From assembly GCF_900626145.1 (NCBI RefSeq), contig NZ_LR130817.1, positions 1,810,543 through 1,874,542 of the forward strand: a stretch of 64,000 bases of DNA. The letters run 5' to 3'. The stretch comes from Intestinimonas timonensis (GTDB taxonomy: Bacteria; Bacillota; Clostridia; Oscillospirales; Oscillospiraceae). The notes under the pieces were generated by a model, which saw nothing but the letters and a program-made list of their open reading frames with translations, was not told where the DNA came from and made no database searches. The translations under genes and the position numbers were made by a program. Each line of letters opens with the position of its first letter. Position 1 is the first letter of the stretch. Below are positions 7,901-15,586 of this stretch, one piece after another.

Positions 7901-9097
7901 TTAGGCGGGATAGCGAGTGGTTACGAAAAAGTCGTTAGCCTCCAAAAAGTCTCTTGTGATCTCTCGACCCCAGTGAACCCTACCGGCATAGTTGCCCTCG
8001 GCTACAATAATGGAGTCACCTTTCTTTTCAAGGACAATAACCTCATGTCCGCCAGAAGAATTATCATAACGGACAATGTCGCCCACACGAATGTCATCAA
8101 AGACCTCGTGAGATCTGGACTTAAACTTCGTGCCATTTACCCAATCCGTGGGTCCAAAAGCGGCATCCTGACACATCAGTGTAAAGGCTGCACAGCCTCG
8201 ACTGATGGTGTAGTGCAACTCTCCAGTGGAGAGCAGGCCAGGAATCTTGTAGACATTGTCGTTAGTCCATGTCATGCCCTCAGGGTAGTCAGCCTTGAGG
8301 GCGATAATAGCGTTGTAGACCTCATCCTCGGTAGGCACATCAGAGGGAGTAGCGGGCTTAGTGGGCTTAGTGGGCTCACTAGGCTGCTCAGGCTCGGTAG
8401 GCTTAGTGGGCTCGGTAGGCTGCTCGGGCGCATCGGGGATCTTACCACCGTTGTCAACCAGGTCAGCCATACGGCCAAGTACCACAGCGGCCTGGGCACG
8501 GTTCATCAGGCCATCGCCGTTGAACGTACCAGCCTTGTCCACTCCACCGATAATGCCCATAGCGTAGCAGCGCACAACCGCAGTATAGGCACTGGACGTA
8601 ACGGGAATCTTATCCAGGTCCGGAATGGTATCGGCAACCGCATAGAACGTATCCTGTGGAACCTCAACCCCCATTTGATCCATGACTTCAGTTACAACGC
8701 AGGCCATCTCGGTACGGGTCATAGGACGCTCGGCAACAGCTGCGTCGATATCAGCCGCAAAGTAGGCATCGAACATGTTGTCCACACCCACCTGCATGTA
8801 GGGGCCATACCACTTGTCGCTGTACCACTTGCCGGCATCCGCCTTGTCAGGGATCTGATCGCCGTAGAATGCACGGGCCACCATCGTGTACCACTGAGCG
8901 CCAGTCACCTGGCCGTCGGGATTGAACTTCCCGCCGCCAACGCCAGCTACCCAGTCTTCGTCTGCTGCACGCTCCACATACTGATAGGCCCAGTGGCTCT
9001 GGGAGACGTCAAGAAAAGAGGGGCCGGCGGCAAAGGCCGGTACAGACAGGGACATGATCACAGTTAGCGATAGTAATAGCGATAGCAGTTTCTTCAT
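7901..9097 (-). CDS. Secreted S-layer-homology protein with C-terminal CHAP/NlpC-like domain
   Basis: 398 residues from the ATG at 9097 (MKKLLSLLLS, with GGAGGAAAAGG just upstream). A signal peptide with AFA-A cleavage near residue 23 is followed by SLH repeats (about 25-85, 135-215) that bind cell-wall polymers. A Pro-Thr-Glu linker built from EPTKPTEPEQPSEPTKPTKP-type units (about 220-255) leads to a C-terminal domain of about 140 residues. In that domain a Cys (GCAAFTLMC) and a His (GGHEVIVLEK) lie in the order of cysteine amidase/endopeptidase folds (CHAP or NlpC/P60). It would be anchored on the cell surface and may cleave peptidoglycan. It stands alone, divergent from an XRE regulator. 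A signal peptidase gene in the same island could serve it. Confidence 0.82.
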   Translation of the reverse strand: MKKLLSLLLSLTVIMSLSVPAFAAGPSFLDVSQSHWAYQYVERAADEDWVAGVGGGKFNPDGQVTGAQWYTMVARAFYGDQIPDKADAGKWYSDKWYGPYMQVGVDNMFDAYFAADIDAAVAERPMTRTEMACVVTEVMDQMGVEVPQDTFYAVADTIPDLDKIPVTSSAYTAVVRCYAMGIIGGVDKAGTFNGDGLMNRAQAAVVLGRMADLVDNGGKIPDAPEQPTEPTKPTEPEQPSEPTKPTKPATPSDVPTEDEVYNAIIALKADYPEGMTWTNDNVYKIPGLLSTGELHYTISRGCAAFTLMCQDAAFGPTDWVNGTKFKSRSHEVFDDIRVGDIVRYDNSSGGHEVIVLEKKGDSIIVAEGNYAGRVHWGREITRDFLEANDFFVTTRYPA

Positions 9098-9156
9098 TTT
9101 CCTTTTCCTCCTCCAGCGGATTAATGTGGCTACAGTATAGCACAAAGTTGGTGTAT

Positions 9157-9232
9157 AGTACATATTAATTTGCGGTTAACACCCATGTAAAATTAAAAGT
9201 AACCCCGGGATAATAGTACCAAGTACATATTA
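9157..9232. promoter_or_regulatory. Divergent promoter region with duplicated AGTACATATTA
   Basis: The 11-bp word AGTACATATTA occurs at 9157-9167 and again at 9222-9232, just before the ribosome site of the XRE gene; a shorter ATAGTACC lies at 9213-9220. They flank the divergent start region of the SLH and XRE genes and are natural candidates for XRE operator sites. Confidence 0.55.
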
Positions 9233-9249
9233 TCAGGGGGGATTACACC

Positions 9250-9600
9250 ATGCCGAGATCGACACCAACCAACGAGTCCACTGCAATCGGAGTCCGAGTG
9301 CAGCAGGAGCGCACCCGTATGGGATTGACCCGAGAACAGCTGGCCGAAATGATGGATATGTCGGTATGGTATATTACGGACATCGAGCGTGGACGCTCCG
9401 GCCTGTCTGTCCCTGGACTAATCCAGCTCTGCGAGATTTTTGGGTGCTCGGCTGATTATCTGCTATTTGGCCGGCTGGATTCTGTCAGCATGGCCGCCCG
9501 GGTGGACCAGTTACCGCCCGAGCTGAAGAAGCTGGTAGACGATATGCTGGCCAAGCAGATAGAGATCATCGAGGCGGCAAGGGCTCTGGAGAAAGAGTAA
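9250..9600 (+). CDS. XRE-family transcriptional regulator
   Basis: 116 residues behind CAGGGGGG. An HTH_3/Cro-CI domain spans about 15-75 (VRVQQERTRMGLTREQLAEM, with DIERGRSGLSVPGLIQLCEIF as recognition and following helices, then the typical ADYLLFG). A helical C-terminal extension probably dimerises. It is divergent from the SLH-protein gene with a duplicated motif in the shared promoter region, so autoregulation and control of the SLH gene are likely. Followed by a strong terminator at 9760. Confidence 0.9.
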   Translation: MPRSTPTNESTAIGVRVQQERTRMGLTREQLAEMMDMSVWYITDIERGRSGLSVPGLIQLCEIFGCSADYLLFGRLDSVSMAARVDQLPPELKKLVDDMLAKQIEIIEAARALEKE

Positions 9601-9759
9601 GACTAACCAAAGCCGACACAGCAAATGGTGCGGGGCAAGGAATCATATGATTGGGCAAAAATATTTGGCACCCTGAAAAAATCTGCATATGATAAGATAG
9701 CCATAGTTGAGGATATCTATCCTATCTCCTTTTTGTGATTCCCAATTCCCCCTGCTGAA

Positions 9760-9795
9760 CCCCCGGAGCGAGAAAGTCGCCCGGGGGATTTTTTT
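9760..9795 (+). terminator. Terminator downstream of the XRE gene
   Basis: CCCCCGG at 9760-9766 pairs with CCGGGGG at 9781-9787; the inner AGCGA/TCGC extends the stem. Followed by a run of seven T. Confidence 0.88.
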
Positions 9796-9813
9796 GTACC
9801 CATGTTTAGGGCT

Positions 9814-9893
9814 ATGTTTAGCCCATTGTTTTATGCTGTGTTATATCTTTGGTTTTACCTGATGTTTCACCCCTTGTTTTGTGCTGTGTTATA
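9814..9893. repeat. Duplicated 32-bp motif
   Basis: Two direct copies, 9814-9845 and 9862-9893, 48 bp apart, differ at only four positions. Both start ATGTTT and both end TGCTGTGTTATA. A third partial start (CATGTTTAGGG) lies at 9801-9811. The A/T-rich, two-part form and its place just past the resolvase gene set would suit subsites of a recombination (res) site, but that is inference. Confidence 0.6.
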
Positions 9894-10108
9894 CCCACCA
9901 CAACAATATGGGATTATATAGCTCCAGGTCGTTTAAAGCTCCCCAAATCCCGAACTATCCGTCTTTCTTGCCTTGATTTTTAAATCCCCAATATTGTATA
10001 GAGGTGGGCAAAAAACGGATATCAAACATACAAGATACGGTCTATTTTCCCTCCATTCACCCCTTTTTTCTCTTCCCCAAAAGCGTGCAGATGAAAAAAT
10101 GTACATCG

Positions 10109-10597
10109 TCACATATCCAGATCCCGAACGTGGGGGCGGAAGAGCAGGGCCAGAGCCGGTACCAGGTCAGGAGGATTGTCGTAATCGATATCATGATCCC
10201 GAGTCTTATCATCCTCGTACCACTTGTCAATCACATACCGCCACCAGGACTGCCCATCGTCTACAGTTAGTGTTCCCCGGATTACATTGTCCGGGATCAG
10301 AAAGATGGGGTAACGGTTGTCGGCGTATTCCATGGCTCGCATGTCATTAATGGAGATGATCCGAAACGCTCTGAAGCACTGACCATACTCGGTCTCGCCA
10401 TGCACGATCTCTATAGTGCAGCTTCCAATCCGGATATTCAATTCGTCGTAATTAATCTCGGTATCTATAAGCTCTCGGCGCTCAACCTCCCGGATGTAGA
10501 CCTCCGGGGGATAGGGGTACTCCTCAGGTTGCCGCTCCACCGTCGTCAGGATCATAGCCGGTGGAAGGATACGATAGATGATGTCTCGCTCGGTCAT
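10109..10597 (-). CDS. Hypothetical protein, paralogue of its upstream neighbour
   Basis: 162 residues, last gene of the minus-strand set that begins near tnsA. No recognised domain. It shares with the preceding gene product the C-terminal block (W/Y)RY(V/I)(I/V)D(K/R)WY(E/K)D, then NPPD(L/I)V(P/A)AL, and similar overall length, so the two arose by duplication. It is acidic and soluble, without signal peptide. The start overlaps the upstream stop by 4 bp. Its function is unknown; linkage to the resolvase suggests a role in the element rather than in the host. Confidence 0.72.
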   Translation of the reverse strand: MTERDIIYRILPPAMILTTVERQPEEYPYPPEVYIREVERRELIDTEINYDELNIRIGSCTIEIVHGETEYGQCFRAFRIISINDMRAMEYADNRYPIFLIPDNVIRGTLTVDDGQSWWRYVIDKWYEDDKTRDHDIDYDNPPDLVPALALLFRPHVRDLDM

Positions 10598-11097
10598 ATG
10601 GGCTCGCCCCCTCTGACGGCTTTCAGGCCCATAACCTGGGTGACCCAGTGTAGGTGCAGCGCCGCTACAATATCCGGCGGATCATTGCGAGTCGAGTCCT
10701 CAGTGGCCTCAAAGATGTCTTTATACCAGCGGTCGACTATATAACGGTACCGGCCAGCAATGGTATCTACGATCACACAGCCCATTAAGCTGGTGGCCGG
10801 AGGAACCAGCGGAGGAATGGGGACAGGGCCGATTTCAGCGGACAAGCCCTCAATTTTTGAAATGTGGTATGCCCGAATATAAGCGTCATCCTCCGTGGTA
10901 GCCCAAAGAGTATCAAGGTCACAAGAATCGATGGAGATGTTAGCTCCAAGGACAATGGAGCGGATATCATATATTTTATGGCTTTTAAATTCCAAATCAT
11001 GAATCTGAATCTCTTCTCGTTCCCCTTGTTCCCCCCGGTAAAGGGTGGTGCGGAGAGCTGCAGGCGGGATCAGATGGGCCCGATAGGTCTCAATCAT
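10594..11097 (-). CDS. Hypothetical protein, paralogue of its downstream neighbour
   Basis: 167 residues. The C-terminal half (YRYIVDRWYKD, NDPPDIVAALHLHW) matches the next gene, while the N-terminal halves have diverged strongly. The middle holds a Pro-rich stretch (GPVPIPPLVPP). Its start overlaps the resolvase stop by 4 bp, so resolvase and both paralogues are translated as one coupled unit. No enzyme motif is visible. Confidence 0.72.
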   Translation of the reverse strand: MIETYRAHLIPPAALRTTLYRGEQGEREEIQIHDLEFKSHKIYDIRSIVLGANISIDSCDLDTLWATTEDDAYIRAYHISKIEGLSAEIGPVPIPPLVPPATSLMGCVIVDTIAGRYRYIVDRWYKDIFEATEDSTRNDPPDIVAALHLHWVTQVMGLKAVRGGEPI

Positions 11098-11768
11098 TTC
11101 TCTTGCCTCCTTTGCTGATCATTAATGAGATGAATGTACTTATAGGCTGTGGGACGGCTGACGCTGGCCAACCGAGCCAATTCGGTGAGAGAGAGGTGAC
11201 CGCCCTGAAATAGAGTATGGTAGCGTAGAAATTGATCAGGAATCCGGTCAAATGTGGTTGCCGGTCGGCCAATCTGCTTGCCCTTGGCTTTGGCATTGGC
11301 CATGCCGGATTTGACTCTCTGCCGAATCATGGAGAGCTCCAATTGAGAAAAGACACCGGCAATTTGCAAAAATGCCTCCGTCATAGGATCAGGTGTATCC
11401 ATCCGGCAATCCATGGTGATGGAGCCTAAGATGACCAAACGCAGATGCTTATCTCGGATGCAATCGATGATGGTGCACAATTGCTTAACTGATCTGGCCA
11501 AACGGGAGACTTCTGAAACAATGATGCTATCGCCAGAATTAGCAGCTTCCAGCATGGCCCCCTGCTGATTTTTAATGGCAGCGTCGCCATGCTCATACTC
11601 CAGCCAAATCCGTGTGGCACCTGCGGCCTTCAGCTCCCGGACCTGACGATCAATGTCCTGTTTGCTGTCGGAGGTGCTGCATCGAGCGTAGCCATGTATG
11701 GTCGCAAAAGTTTCATTATTCTCTGAAATAGGAGTAGATTTGACTTGATTTTCAAAGTGTTTCCCCAT
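11094..11768 (-). CDS. Serine recombinase (resolvase/invertase family)
   Basis: 224 residues. The catalytic domain begins at about 24 with GYARCSTSDSKQDIDRQ, containing the nucleophilic serine in the Y-x-R-x-S-T motif. It continues with EVSRLARS (the arginine-bearing resolvase motif) and the long E-helix (QLELSMIRQRVKSGMANAKA). The C-terminal about 60 residues (GRPATTF then LSLTELARLASVSRPTAYKY) form the HTH typical of small resolvases such as Tn3 or TniR. It would resolve cointegrates at a res site. Its place downstream of tniQ recalls the tniABQR order of Tn5053/Tn402. The product is about 30 residues longer at the N-terminus than Tn3 resolvase; a start closer to GYARCST is possible. Confidence 0.93.
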   Translation of the reverse strand: MGKHFENQVKSTPISENNETFATIHGYARCSTSDSKQDIDRQVRELKAAGATRIWLEYEHGDAAIKNQQGAMLEAANSGDSIIVSEVSRLARSVKQLCTIIDCIRDKHLRLVILGSITMDCRMDTPDPMTEAFLQIAGVFSQLELSMIRQRVKSGMANAKAKGKQIGRPATTFDRIPDQFLRYHTLFQGGHLSLTELARLASVSRPTAYKYIHLINDQQRRQEK

Positions 11769-11788
11769 GTCTCAGCTCCACCTGCATG

Positions 11789-11807
11789 TTAAAAAACTCA
11801 TGTATTA
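11789..11807. repeat. Dispersed copy of an AAAAACTC(C/A)TGTATTA motif
   Basis: TTAAAAAACTCATGTATTA, just upstream of the resolvase gene, resembles CAAAAACTCCTGTATTA upstream of tnsC (15462-15478). It also resembles the CAAAAACTCC core of the repeat array near tsf. It may be a binding site for a transposition protein. Confidence 0.4.
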
Positions 11808-12083
11808 TGGGTATTTTGTCTCCTTGATCTGCCTCTCGATTGCTCTCTGAATCTTTGCGCCTATCGTCCGACATGCCCATCTATAGCAAGGGCTGACACC
11901 CAGAGGCGAAGGGGTAGAGGTTAGAGCCATGAGCGCAGACATTGCCCACAGCATGGGTTCAAGATCAAGGTGCTCCTTCAAAGGCTCAATGACCTCGTCT
12001 ACCCAATCAATCATATCGCTGTCCCGGCTTACCCAGCTGAGCGTGAGGGCATGGACCCGATAGTGGCTATCCATCCAGGTCAT
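11805..12083 (-). CDS. Hypothetical protein between tniQ and the resolvase
   Basis: 92 residues; the start overlaps the preceding stop by 4 bp. It looks helical, with tryptophans and acidic residues at the N-terminus (SRDSDMIDWVDEVIEPLKEH) and a basic C-terminus. No family recognised. Coupled translation with the preceding gene suggests joint function. Confidence 0.62.
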   Translation of the reverse strand: MTWMDSHYRVHALTLSWVSRDSDMIDWVDEVIEPLKEHLDLEPMLWAMSALMALTSTPSPLGVSPCYRWACRTIGAKIQRAIERQIKETKYP

Positions 12084-12454
12084 GGCCGATCCTCCTTAGC
12101 GGATATAGCCCTTAGGCGCTCCAGTGCATCGGCAATATCCCGCTCTGACTTACCCTCTGATGCAGCTTGAGCGGGTACCGGGTATATCTCCCGCATCTTG
12201 TCATACATATCATCCAGCAGATTATCGAGTCTCCCCCTGATTTCAAGATACGCCCCAATCGTATTGATCCCATCATCCAGGCACAACGTGTACAGAGCGG
12301 CCAGCATGGCTGCCCCATCTTCCATGGCAATCATGTGTGGGCTGTCATCGACGGACAGACACATCACCTCGACGATGGCCGCCGCCTCTTTTTCCTGCGC
12401 CTTTTTGTTACCCTTTGATCTGACTTGCTCCAAAATTCTTTTGTACTTGTCCAT
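12080..12454 (-). CDS. Hypothetical protein directly downstream of tniQ
   Basis: 124 residues, mostly alpha-helical and charged, with a lysine/glutamate-rich start (RSKGNKKAQEKEAAAIVEV) and an acidic middle (RGRLDNLLDDMYDKMREIYP). The start lies 2 bp after the tniQ stop, with the ribosome site inside the tniQ end. No known domain. Such tight packing with the transposition genes makes an accessory role in transposition, targeting or regulation the simplest guess. Confidence 0.65.
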   Translation of the reverse strand: MDKYKRILEQVRSKGNKKAQEKEAAAIVEVMCLSVDDSPHMIAMEDGAAMLAALYTLCLDDGINTIGAYLEIRGRLDNLLDDMYDKMREIYPVPAQAASEGKSERDIADALERLRAISAKEDRP

Positions 12455-12456
12455 AT

Positions 12457-13656
12457 TTAGCCCTCTTTCTTTTGGCAGAAATTCAGAACAATGGATCTGG
12501 CAAACACAGCCAGTTGCCCGCCCCCACTATTCTTATTGGATTCCCATACAGTTGCATACTCTTCAGCTGTTAATAACAACCGAATACACCGATTACGTTC
12601 CTGCTGGATCTGTCGCCAAAAGGGTTGTATATTATACTTTTGAGCAAGGGAGTCCAACTGTCCAGGCTGTATACCCATCTTTGCGGCCAGATCGGTTTTG
12701 CCGTATATCACACCTGCCTTCTTGTAGGACAAGAGCTTCTCCAGCAGTGGGTCGATTGGCTCAATAGCCGGACCAAACAGAGTTTCTGAATCCATTCCAA
12801 CCATCACAGCAATCAGCGCATACCGCTCCGGCGAGGATAGATGCCAACTTATGAGCCGTGATAGTACGGCGGAAGACAAGCTGGCAAAGTACTGCTCATA
12901 GATTTGATTGCCATAATACGCCCTTGCCGCCTCCTGGATTTTTTCAACGCTCAGGGTTTGATACTTGCTGATCTTGTCCACCCCATATCCTGCGTTGATC
13001 AATGCGGCATGCAGATTGTTGTATCCAACCGTTGGGGCATAGTCTCTGCATAGCAACGCCGTCAGCATATCAGTCAGCGACTCCATCCACGGGGCTTTCT
13101 CCCGGGAAATAGACTTCTGGCAGTGAATAGATGTGAGCGGCAGAAAAACCTCGGACAACCGTGCGAATTTGATGGGCACAGCAATGAGTGGAGTTCTGTG
13201 CATCGGGCAAAGGGGGATAAGGGGGATCTGATGTACCCGGTGCCAAAATGGCTCCCCATATTTTTCTGTATCCAAGAGATAGCAGGTAGGGCAATACTTG
13301 AGTCCCTCGGTGCCGTCTGGCATCTGTGTTCGCACACTGGTGATCCCTGATCCACGGCCTACCCGTAATGCCTCCCATACCTGCCGTTTTTTGTCCGTTA
13401 GAAAAAATCTTGTATAGTACGGCAGTAGAGTATGGTTTTGAAGTACATCATCGATTGACAGCACCCCAGGCGGCAAGTTGGACAAGATGGCTGCGCAATC
13501 GCCTCCAGGGATAAGCCTGCCATGCACCATTTTCCGGCCGCTATATAACTCATTGATGGTAGTGGCGTACTTGTTATAGCCAGATCGTATATGATACCGA
13601 CACAGGACCGAGTACCACCACTCACCCGGATATGGCGTTGGGAAATACGTCAGCAT
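12457..13656 (-). CDS. tniQ: TniQ/TnsD-family target-selection protein
   Basis: 399 residues from the ATG at 13656, which follows the preceding stop by one base; the longer open frame upstream lies inside the preceding gene. The N-terminus MLTYFPTPYPGEWWYSVLCRYH is the TniQ hallmark (PTPYPxExxYSVLxRYH). The zinc-binding set is C122, C125, H142, C150, H153 in the arrangement YCPxC...WHRxHQ...CPxH, shared with TnsD. The 200-residue C-terminal region would recognise target DNA. TniQ/TnsD recruits the TnsC ring and so the TnsAB transposase to a fixed attachment site. Its length lies between Tn5053 TniQ (about 400) and Tn7 TnsD (about 500). The gene lies downstream of tnsC with one unknown gene between. 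Confidence 0.93.
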   Translation of the reverse strand: MLTYFPTPYPGEWWYSVLCRYHIRSGYNKYATTINELYSGRKMVHGRLIPGGDCAAILSNLPPGVLSIDDVLQNHTLLPYYTRFFLTDKKRQVWEALRVGRGSGITSVRTQMPDGTEGLKYCPTCYLLDTEKYGEPFWHRVHQIPLIPLCPMHRTPLIAVPIKFARLSEVFLPLTSIHCQKSISREKAPWMESLTDMLTALLCRDYAPTVGYNNLHAALINAGYGVDKISKYQTLSVEKIQEAARAYYGNQIYEQYFASLSSAVLSRLISWHLSSPERYALIAVMVGMDSETLFGPAIEPIDPLLEKLLSYKKAGVIYGKTDLAAKMGIQPGQLDSLAQKYNIQPFWRQIQQERNRCIRLLLTAEEYATVWESNKNSGGGQLAVFARSIVLNFCQKKEG

Positions 13657-13657
13657 A

Positions 13658-14068
13658 TCAGTACGGCAGCACTGCCTGATAATCAGCCTGCGGATCGCCG
13701 CACAGGTGCCGGATATCTGTCTCCACGCCGGCTTTTGCACTTTCCAGGGAATCATAGACACGAAGGAACAAGCCGGCATCAGAAGGATCGTGCATCAATG
13801 AGTCTTCGTCAGGAAGGTATTGCCGATCAAACGTGATGTAATACTGAATCTGCTGATCCTGCTGGGAACGCTGATAGACAATGGTGTACTTGTGCGTCTC
13901 CACTGCACCCCCAGGTCGCCGGAGCTGAACCAGTGCACAGTAGCCATCTTCTCTATTCAGAGGTGTTTCAGCGGCAAAAAATATAGGCAGCCAAATGAGG
14001 GGAGATTCTTCGAGGGAGGCAAAGATGTTAGTCTCGGCCAGGTTAATGATCTTCGGATCTTTATTCAT
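13658..14068 (-). CDS. Hypothetical protein inserted between tnsC and tniQ
   Basis: 136 residues, start overlapping the tnsC stop by 4 bp and stop one base before tniQ. No recognised domain; it looks like a single small alpha/beta domain (repeated beta-rich segments such as HKYTIVYQRSQQDQQIQYYI, then SLESAKAGVETDIRHL). Because translation couples it to both TnsC and TniQ, the most economical view is a protein working with them, for example in target choice or TnsC control. Confidence 0.72.
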   Translation of the reverse strand: MNKDPKIINLAETNIFASLEESPLIWLPIFFAAETPLNREDGYCALVQLRRPGGAVETHKYTIVYQRSQQDQQIQYYITFDRQYLPDEDSLMHDPSDAGLFLRVYDSLESAKAGVETDIRHLCGDPQADYQAVLPY

Positions 14069-15408
14069 TCGTTTCCCATCCTTTCGAGCATGTTGTGTAT
14101 CTCCAAAAACTTGATCATCTCTTGTGCTCCACGGCTCTCTCTAAAAGCCACCAGCAAGTCAGCATCGTCCCGCTGCGTTGCCCGCCGTCCCCGCTTGTTG
14201 GCATATTGGCGAGGCACTTCCTGTGGCTCTGGTGGTACCTCTGGCAGTTCTTTCCCAATTTCAAAATCCGAAATATGAGTGCCGCCAGAGTAGGTCTTAG
14301 GGACCTTGATAGCCAGAATATCGATTGCCCGCTGCATGATTTTTTCATCAATCGAACTTCGGCCCTGGATCAGAGCCTGGGCCTGACTCTCCTGAAAAAT
14401 TTTGATAATGTACGCTGGGATGCCGCCAGAAAAATCGTATAGCTTATTGGCGAGCTTATCCGTTAGCGCAGCGGACTGTGGTGTGTATTGGTAAGGCCAG
14501 ATGGACTGTAAGAACTCACGGTAGGTTCCGTCCGGCCTGAGAGGGAGAAGGCGGATGCCACGGGTTCGGCGCTTTAGGTGCTCCTGAGAAGTGAAAAGCT
14601 CTTCAGCAAGTGGTGTACCGATAAAATAAACGGCAGTAGATGTGTCGTTGGTGAGTTCAACAAGAAACTTAATCAAAGGCTTGACCTGACGATTTTTTCT
14701 TGCTGTAACGACAGCATTTTGAATTTCGTCAACAACTATGAGTCCTACATGATGGGTCATGCATAAGATCTTGACCTGAGTGGCAATGGCGCTGGCCGAA
14801 GACGAGCGCAGTGCGCTGAGGGAGTCCATATAGCCTGATCCGATTGCCCGATCCAGGGCGGTGATGATGTTATAGCCCAGAGTTTTTACTGAACAATCCG
14901 AAGGACATTCCGCAAGAAGATAGAGCACCTGTTTGCAATAAAACGGCTGTCCTTGGTACTCCGTGTGTTCGATGGTCTGCGGCATCACCGATAGACACCG
15001 CCGAATAGTAGATGTCTTTCCGATACCAGGAACGCCTAAAATTGATCCGCTATCTGCCTGCGTGGCGTAACTTTGCAGTTCCCGGCCGGCAAATATGGCG
15101 TTGATCTGCCGGATACCATCTATCATGGTGCGTGTGGTGTAGGTGGTTGCGATAGCCCGGTACAGCGTGTCGTAGATGGCGTACATATAATCCAGGGGCA
15201 CAAAGAGGGATGATAGCGTCGGGAGCAGCCGCCGGCGCTCCTCCAGGGTCATTACCGGCAACTCCTGCGGCAGTGGTGGTGAGCTGCCGATCTGCTGCAG
15301 GAAGCGGGCCGGCGGCAGCAGGTCTGGCATCGCCGCCAGGAACGGATTTCCCGCCGGTGCATTATCGTAGACGGCACCTACTGTCTGGTCTTTTACGTAC
15401 TTGTCCAC
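14065..15408 (-). CDS. tnsC: TnsC-type AAA+ ATPase transposition regulator
   Basis: 447 residues, starting at GTG 15408 behind AAGGAGG. AAA+ motifs: Walker A GVPGIGKTS at about 125-133, Walker B LIVVDEIQ with D227/E228, and a sensor-like YFIGTP. The C-terminal tail is basic (YANKRGRRATQRDD), as in Tn7 TnsC where it contacts the TnsAB complex. TnsC forms an ATP-dependent filament or ring on target DNA, bridging TniQ and TnsAB and giving target immunity. Its start is separated from tnsB by about 500 bp of gene-free DNA, so it may have its own promoter. Confidence 0.95.
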   Translation of the reverse strand: MDKYVKDQTVGAVYDNAPAGNPFLAAMPDLLPPARFLQQIGSSPPLPQELPVMTLEERRRLLPTLSSLFVPLDYMYAIYDTLYRAIATTYTTRTMIDGIRQINAIFAGRELQSYATQADSGSILGVPGIGKTSTIRRCLSVMPQTIEHTEYQGQPFYCKQVLYLLAECPSDCSVKTLGYNIITALDRAIGSGYMDSLSALRSSSASAIATQVKILCMTHHVGLIVVDEIQNAVVTARKNRQVKPLIKFLVELTNDTSTAVYFIGTPLAEELFTSQEHLKRRTRGIRLLPLRPDGTYREFLQSIWPYQYTPQSAALTDKLANKLYDFSGGIPAYIIKIFQESQAQALIQGRSSIDEKIMQRAIDILAIKVPKTYSGGTHISDFEIGKELPEVPPEPQEVPRQYANKRGRRATQRDDADLLVAFRESRGAQEMIKFLEIHNMLERMGNE

Positions 15409-15450
15409 TGGTGTGTTCCTCCTTCCTTCTTTATATTCTTAAGCAAAAAG

Positions 15451-15535
15451 TGCTCAATTTTCAAAAACTCCTGTATTACTTTTTCCTTCAAACTTTTTCA
15501 AACACTTTTGCAGATTGAGCACAATCTGCTCAATC
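15451..15535. promoter_or_regulatory. TTGAGCA inverted-repeat cluster upstream of tnsC, probable operator
   Basis: GATTGAGCA at 15513-15521 and TGCTCAATC at 15527-15535 form a perfect 9-bp inverted repeat around 5 bp. A third half-site, TGCTCAAT, lies at 15451-15458. CAGATTG/CAATCTG forms an overlapping smaller palindrome. In the tnsC direction the 15451 half-site doubles as a possible -35 (TTGAGC), 16 bp before TATAAA. A motif shared with the tsf-side array (CAAAAACTCC) lies at 15462-15471. Confidence 0.55.
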
Positions 15536-15586
15536 CTATCTTTTTAAGCCGACACAAAAAGTCATTGCCTTGGTTGGTCTTGGATT

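Larger units (their letters stand above)
9601..10108. other. Gene-free strip between the XRE gene and the 3' end of the transposition gene set
   Basis: About 500 bp between two converging transcription units. It contains an imperfect inverted repeat around 9690-9728 (GATAAGATAG against CTATCCTATC), a strong terminator (9760-9795) and a 32-bp duplicated motif (9814-9893). Short open frames on the plus strand from 9973 onward are antisense to the next gene and are not credible. A resolution or attachment site is a possibility. Confidence 0.55.

Noticed and set aside
9973..10350. Plus-strand frame in the repeat strip
   Set aside because: It overlaps the 3' end of the minus-strand paralogue gene, lacks a ribosome site and has a low-complexity sequence.
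15462..15478. Left end of the transposon inside the gene set
   Set aside because: Only one copy of the CAAAAACTCC core is present, without the TTAATC part or the 31-bp period, so it is not an end array.
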